A DNA stretch of 64,000 nucleotides from JACCQS01 sp963766765 (GTDB lineage Bacteria > Actinomycetota > Actinomycetes > Mycobacteriales > Geodermatophilaceae), in assembly GCA_963766765.1 (NCBI GenBank), contig CAVYBR010000005.1, positions 1-64,000 on the forward strand. Direction: 5' to 3'. The notes below the pieces were generated by a model. The model had not been told where the DNA came from. It saw nothing but the letters and a program-made list of their open reading frames with translations, and did not search any database. This document shows positions 60,416 through 64,000 of the stretch, in pieces. A program made the translations under genes and the position numbers. Numbering within the stretch: position 1 is the first letter of the stretch; each line of letters starts with the position of its first letter.

Positions 60416-60652
60416 CTAGTTCAGGAGTTCCCCGGCTGCGGCAGGGGTTTCGATGGCGTCGAGATCGACGAAGTCCACGGCTACACCGCGGAGCTGGTCG
60501 TCGTACTGCCGGGCGTGGTGCCCGCAGAAGGTCAGGTCGCGTCCACCGGCCAGGAGCACGCGCACCTTGGCCCGGGCACCACAGCGGTCGCAGCGATCCG
60601 AGTGGATCTGCGGATCATCGCGAGTAGCGGTGGGGGTCAATGTTGGGGTCAC
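60416..60652 (-). CDS. DUF7455-family small zinc-ribbon-like protein
   Basis: 78 residues. HSDRCDRCGARAKVRVLLAG then GRDLTFCGHHARQYDD gives a C-x2-C...C-x2-H cluster that probably binds one zinc. The family is common in actinobacteria close to the principal sigma factor gene; the function is unknown. Start GTG 60652. Its transcript ends at a strong hairpin at 60340-60380. Confidence 0.85.
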   Translation of the reverse strand: MTPTLTPTATRDDPQIHSDRCDRCGARAKVRVLLAGGRDLTFCGHHARQYDDQLRGVAVDFVDLDAIETPAAAGELLN

Positions 60653-60826
60653 GTCGCTACCTTTCTGGTCGGCTCATTCGCTGATGCTGAGTCTTCGTTC
60701 CGTATCCCGTTCGGTTCTTGCCATACATACGACGCAAGCATGACCTCGGTTGTTCCCGGTGCGGTGCAGGTCACGCCAAAGGGACTCTCGGCGTGTCGTC
60801 CAGCCGCCGGCCTGCGCCGACGTCTG

Positions 60827-61264
60827 TTACCGACGGTACCTGGCCGATGGTCGAGCTGTGTTCCCGTTGTGTTTCGGTTGATGCACTCGTCGGGCGCGGT
60901 TCCCGAATGGGCTCGGCTTGCTCAGCTGGGGACTTCCCGTCGTCCTGCCGCCTTTGCTCGATACATGGGTCAGGCGTAACTCAGTGCGCTTGGCCTCTAC
61001 GGCTGCGGCGGCGGCACCGGCCACCGTCGCTGCCTGAGCGGCGACCGACACGGCAACGGCCCGAGCTGATGCCGCGGCAGCTTTGGCGACCACGCGAGCG
61101 GCGGCGAGCACGGAGTCCTGCGTGTCGACTGCGGCCTGGGCCGCCAGCTCTGCCTCGGCGATCGCCGCGGAGGCGACGACCGCTGCCATGGAGTTCGCGG
61201 CCATGAGCGCGGATTCGTCGGTCGCCTCGGTCCAGGCGTCACTGTGCTCTGTGCTACGTACCAT
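60827..61264 (-). CDS. Ala-rich helical protein resembling the N-terminal coil of the nearby GGDEF protein
   Basis: 145 residues. Residues 22-100 are a long Ala/Val-rich amphipathic helix (ANSMAAVVASAAIAEAELAA, VLAAARVVAKAAAASARAVA, VEAKRTELRLTHVSSKGG), then a Ser/Pro/Arg tail without structure. The helix shares spacing and the ending 'R.ELRLTH' with the coil of the GGDEF protein at 61707 (AGAHRTDARLTHELLHDSLT), so it may be a truncated paralogue that lost its GGDEF domain. The tail from about residue 100 on reads like sequence after a frameshift. Start ATG 61264, 9 bp after a near-perfect inverted repeat. No recognised family. Confidence 0.45.
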   Translation of the reverse strand: MVRSTEHSDAWTEATDESALMAANSMAAVVASAAIAEAELAAQAAVDTQDSVLAAARVVAKAAAASARAVAVSVAAQAATVAGAAAAAVEAKRTELRLTHVSSKGGRTTGSPQLSKPSPFGNRARRVHQPKHNGNTARPSARYRR

Positions 61265-61272
61265 GAGGTGTC

Positions 61273-61314
61273 TTCGACACGCTCTGTAATCGTATGGTAA
61301 CGCAGAGTGTCGAA
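61273..61314. promoter_or_regulatory. Inverted repeat upstream of the Ala-rich gene
   Basis: TTCGACAC-G-CTCTG (61273-61286) pairs with CAGAG-TGTCGAA (61303-61314), 12 of 13 bp with a single-base bulge and a 16-nt loop. It abuts the ATG at 61264, a position for an operator or a 5' mRNA hairpin. Confidence 0.45.
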
Positions 61315-61494
61315 TGCGTTGTCGGAATGCTCCGATGAATCGCTGATTGGTCAGCCAGCCTGCAGGCTCACGCTATCTGGTTTGTCGTGGATCGGGGCCG
61401 TAGCGGCACCAGCGAGGCTGTCCGGTCGGTCGGGGAGGGTTCAGTCGAGCGTCCGGGGCGCGCAGTCGGAAGACATCACGGCGGCAGCTGATCT

Positions 61495-61580
61495 CTGTCC
61501 AAGTAGTCGCGCAACACCTGGGAACCGTTGGGGTGCCGACAGAAGCGTGGACATGGTCTTCGACTCGATCTGACGGACTG
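61495..61580 (-). pseudogene. Remnant of a sigma-70 gene 3' end (decayed duplicate of sigA)
   Basis: Minus-strand translation gives RQIESKTMS, a frameshift, then NGSQVLRDYLD, matching the last 30 or so codons of sigA (RQIESKTMSKLRHPSRSQVL, RDYLD). A run of 24-25 bases (TGGACATGGTCTTCGACTCG and following) is identical to 62842-62867. The stop codon is lost, one small insertion is present, and nothing sigma-like is seen beyond. It is a partial duplication whose parent lies 1.3 kb to the right. The rest of 61265-61706 shows no gene. Confidence 0.75.
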
Positions 61581-61706
61581 CTCACGCTCGACCACCCATC
61601 TCGGCACTACGTTCATTCGTGCCCTACGCACGGCCTTTTCTTGGACTAGACGGAGAGTGATTGGACGATTACCCTCCGATCTTCCGCTGGGAGTTCGGGG
61701 GAGATT

Positions 61707-62594
61707 GTGATGCTGGGACAGCGCTCGGGCGAGCTCCAACCAGCCTCTGTGCCGGATGGCTCCACGGCATCTGCACTTGCCGTAACAGCCATCACCAATG
61801 CAGAACTCGTGGCAAGAGACCTGGTCGACCTCCTCAGCGCAGCCGTGGGGATCATCGGTACCACCCCAATTGGCCGCGAATCTCCTCTCGACTCGCTGTT
61901 GGCCACAGCACGCCGAGTGGCCGATTCTGCGGCGGCAGCGAGAGGCTCCTTGGGAGACGCCGTCAATGCCAAGGCGGCCCTGATCGCTGCGGCCGCAGAA
62001 ACCACGGCGGGAGCACATCGGACTGATGCGCGGCTGACACACGAGCTCCTGCACGACAGCCTGACCGGGTTGCCCAACCGCCGGCTGCTACTTGATCGGC
62101 TCACCCACGCCCTGGCGCGTTCCAGCCGATTCGGCACGTTCGTCGCCGTCCTGTTCATCGACCTCGATCAACACGGTGACCCTGACGCGGATCAGCTGCT
62201 GGTCAGCGTCGCCAGGCGCCTTGGAGAATGCATCCGGGACAGCGACACGTTCGGCCGGGTAGGCGGTGACGAGTTCGTCGTGATCCTCGAGGACATGGCC
62301 GACCCTTCAGAAGCCAGCCAGCTCCGGACTCGGCTCGGTGAGGAACTGGCCGACGGGGTTCCGGTGGCCGACACGAATGTGCCGGTGTACGCAAGCATGG
62401 GCGTCGCCGTGAGCTCACCCGGGTCCCTTCCGGCTGATCTACTGGCTGAGGCCGACATCGCGATGTACACGGACAAGGCAAGCGCACGGCAGAGCAGGCC
62501 CCGGCTGACATTGCAGGGTGAATCCGCCGATCCGTCAGGCAAAGGGCGAGTCGTCGACCCACCGCACGCTCGTCGCCGCACCGACCAACCCTGA
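61707..62594 (+). CDS. GGDEF-domain protein with shortened substrate loop
   Basis: 295 residues. An Ala-rich helical N-terminus (20-105) leads into a GGDEF domain: DSLTGLPNRRLLLDRLTHAL, VAVLFIDLDQHGDPDADQLL and DTFGRVGGDEFVVILEDMAD (intact GGDEF), then VYASMGVAVSSPG and EADIAMYTDK. The stretch between DLD and LL, normally about 18 residues with F.K..ND..GH..GD, is cut to about 11 and lacks the Asn/Asp that hold GTP. It may be an inactive or effector-binding domain rather than a diguanylate cyclase. GGGGGAGA precedes GTG 61707/ATG 61710. No transmembrane segment. It lies between the sigA remnant and sigA. Confidence 0.8.
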   Translation: MMLGQRSGELQPASVPDGSTASALAVTAITNAELVARDLVDLLSAAVGIIGTTPIGRESPLDSLLATARRVADSAAAARGSLGDAVNAKAALIAAAAETTAGAHRTDARLTHELLHDSLTGLPNRRLLLDRLTHALARSSRFGTFVAVLFIDLDQHGDPDADQLLVSVARRLGECIRDSDTFGRVGGDEFVVILEDMADPSEASQLRTRLGEELADGVPVADTNVPVYASMGVAVSSPGSLPADLLAEADIAMYTDKASARQSRPRLTLQGESADPSGKGRVVDPPHARRRTDQP

Positions 62595-62790
62595 CAAGCG
62601 CGGCCTGCCACCGGGCCAAGATCTGAGCGCTGGGGTGTGCTTCGCCGCTATTCCTCCCCCCGACTCCTGGTTGCCTGACGGGCAGAACGGGGTGGCGACG
62701 GAAGGTGCGAGTGGGTGTAAGCCGGGAGCCGGCAATCGACGTACCTGGTGCTCCGACATCGTCCGCAGGGCCTCAGCCGGTCCGTTGATC

Positions 62791-64000
62791 TCAGTCGAGA
62801 TAGTCGCGCAGCACCTGTGAGCGGCTTGGGTGCCGCAGCTTGGACATGGTCTTCGACTCGATCTGGCGGATCCGCTCGCGGGTCACGCCGTAGACCTGGC
62901 CGATCTCGTCAAGGGTGCGGGGCTGGCCGTCGGTGAGGCCGAAGCGCAGTCGTACCACGCCGGCTTCCCGCTCGGAGAGCGTCTGCAGGACGCTGGTCAG
63001 CTGGTCCTGCAGGAGCGTGAAGCTGACCGCGTCGACCGCGACGACCGCTTCGGAGTCCTCGATGAAGTCACCGAGCTGTGAGTCACCCTCGTCGCCGATG
63101 GTCTGGTCGAGGCTGATCGGCTCGCGGGCGTACTGCTGTATCTCCAGCACCTTGTCCGGAGTGATGTCCATTTCCTTGGCCAGCTCCTCAGGAGTGGGCT
63201 CGCGGCCCAGGTCCTGCAGCAGCTCACGTTGGATGCGGCCGAGCTTGTTGATGACCTCGACCATATGCACCGGGATCCGGATGGTCCTGGCCTGGTCGGC
63301 CATGGCCCGGGTGATCGCCTGCCGGATCCACCAGGTCGCGTACGTCGAGAACTTGTAGCCCTTGGTGTAGTCGAACTTCTCCACGGCGCGGATCAGACCG
63401 AGGTTGCCCTCCTGGATCAGGTCCAGGAACGCCATCCCACGTCCGGTGTAGCGCTTGGCCAATGAGACGACCAGGCGGAGGTTGGCTTCGAGGAGGTGGT
63501 TCTTGGCGCGCTCGCCGTCGCGCACGATCCAGTTGAGATCGCGGCGCAGCTGCGGGGAGACCTTGCGCGACTCGGTTTCGTTGATCCGCACCCGCTCGGC
63601 CGCGTAGAGCCCGGCCTCGATGCGCTTGGCGAGATCGACCTCTTCTTCGGCGTTGAGGAGGGCAACCTTGCCGATCTGCTTGAGGTAGGCGCGAACGGAG
63701 TCGGCCGAGGCGGTCATCTCGGCGTCCTTGCGGGCCTGCCGGAGCGCCTCGGACTCCTCCTCGTCGTCCCAGACGTACTCGGCGCTGACCTCTTCGGCGG
63801 CGTCGCCGTCCTTGGCCACCTCGACCGGGTCGCCGTCCTTGAGAATCACGTCCGGGCCGGGGCCGTCGACGATGACTGTGGCCGCGTCGTCTGCCATCGC
63901 GGTGGCGGTGCCGGAGGCCGAGACGCGGGTCGATGTCTTCGCGGGGGCCTTCTTGGCGGTCGACTTCGCCGTGGTCGTGGCGGGTTTCTTGGCCGCCGCC
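62791..64000 (-). CDS. sigA: Primary sigma factor SigA/HrdB (5' end beyond window)
   Basis: Runs off the right edge; 403 residues visible. The upstream frame stays open with a Lys/Ala/Thr-rich stretch (AKKPATTTAKSTAKKAPAKT), the basic N-terminal extension of actinobacterial HrdB/SigA, so the ATG at 63897 is internal. Region 1.2 is ADSVRAYLKQIGKVALLNAE, region 2 is RLVVSLAKRYTGRGMAFLDL and FSTYATWWIRQAITRAMADQ, region 3 has REPTPEELAKEMDITPDKVL and region 4 RTLDEIGQVYGVTRERIRQI; it ends SQVLRDYLD. Long acidic linker VWDDEEESEALRQARKDAEM is typical. The essential housekeeping promoter-recognition factor. A second, shorter sigma-70 gene lies at 51948-52934. Confidence 0.97.
   Translation of the reverse strand, partial: AAAKKPATTTAKSTAKKAPAKTSTRVSASGTATAMADDAATVIVDGPGPDVILKDGDPVEVAKDGDAAEEVSAEYVWDDEEESEALRQARKDAEMTASADSVRAYLKQIGKVALLNAEEEVDLAKRIEAGLYAAERVRINETESRKVSPQLRRDLNWIVRDGERAKNHLLEANLRLVVSLAKRYTGRGMAFLDLIQEGNLGLIRAVEKFDYTKGYKFSTYATWWIRQAITRAMADQARTIRIPVHMVEVINKLGRIQRELLQDLGREPTPEELAKEMDITPDKVLEIQQYAREPISLDQTIGDEGDSQLGDFIEDSEAVVAVDAVSFTLLQDQLTSVLQTLSEREAGVVRLRFGLTDGQPRTLDEIGQVYGVTRERIRQIESKTMSKLRHPSRSQVLRDYLD

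Overview
The window is a high-GC, gene-dense stretch of an actinomycete chromosome. The evidence is the primary sigma factor with a Lys/Ala-rich N-terminal extension at the right edge, the LexA and NrdR/NrdJ block, an IdeR-type DtxR regulator, DAP-type cell-wall biosynthesis (dapF), a class F sortase, many GTG starts, leaderless promoters, and families largely confined to actinobacteria (DUF3039, DUF3099, DUF4192, DUF5302, DUF7455, DUF1206). The order miaB, DUF349, miaA, dapF, hflX, lexA, nrdR, nrdJ and finally hrdB/sigA is the conserved actinobacterial arrangement known from Streptomyces. I cannot place the organism below class level.

Region by region. 1-8 kb: tRNA modification (miaB, miaA), dapF, an MFS exporter with a divergent ArsR-type regulator, and hflX. 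miaA and dapF carry about nine small indels within 1.1 kb. 8-17 kb: a PAP2 phosphatase, two secreted or anchored propeller-like proteins, a NarL-type two-component system, LexA, an MHS-type transporter and 5-oxoprolinase subunits PxpB/PxpC. 17-22.5 kb: an SOS-controlled LysM division-inhibitor candidate, nrdR-nrdJ behind NrdR boxes, and small orphan genes with TTA codons. 22.5-32.5 kb: a giant Hsp90-like ATPase, then a minus-strand locus holding a class F sortase and a DUF4397 surface protein between two paralogous GT-C-like membrane proteins. 32.9-36.4 kb: beta-phosphoglucomutase and a GH65 disaccharide phosphorylase, separated by a 167-bp tandem duplication. 36.4-43 kb: a gamma-glutamyl-ligase-like glutamine synthetase divergent from an operon of amino acid permease, PLP lyase, FluG-like amidohydrolase and M20 hydrolase. 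43-54.6 kb: DUF4192, an S9 peptidase, IdeR, MarR-DUF3224, an AcuC deacetylase with a Pat-like acetyltransferase, a SigB-type sigma factor, an HhH-GPD protein and two small membrane proteins. 54.6-64 kb: psuG-psuK, a TIR/2-TM SLATT (DUF4231) pair, DUF3039, a Tat-exported DUF839 protein, DUF7455, an Ala-rich protein, a decayed sigA 3' end, a GGDEF protein with a shortened substrate loop, and sigA running off the right edge.

Functional threads. LexA appears to control itself and the LysM protein through SOS boxes. NrdR boxes sit around a promoter of nrdRJ. GH65 plus beta-PGM would convert a disaccharide and phosphate to glucose 6-phosphate. AcuC and the GNAT/acyl-CoA-synthetase protein form an acetylation switch. 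The glutamine synthetase, permease and amidohydrolases look like gamma-glutamyl-type amine or amino acid catabolism. The most interesting candidates for undescribed biology are the TIR-SLATT pair and the sortase F/DUF4397/twin GT-C locus. No tRNA, rRNA, CRISPR array, prophage or intact insertion sequence was seen.
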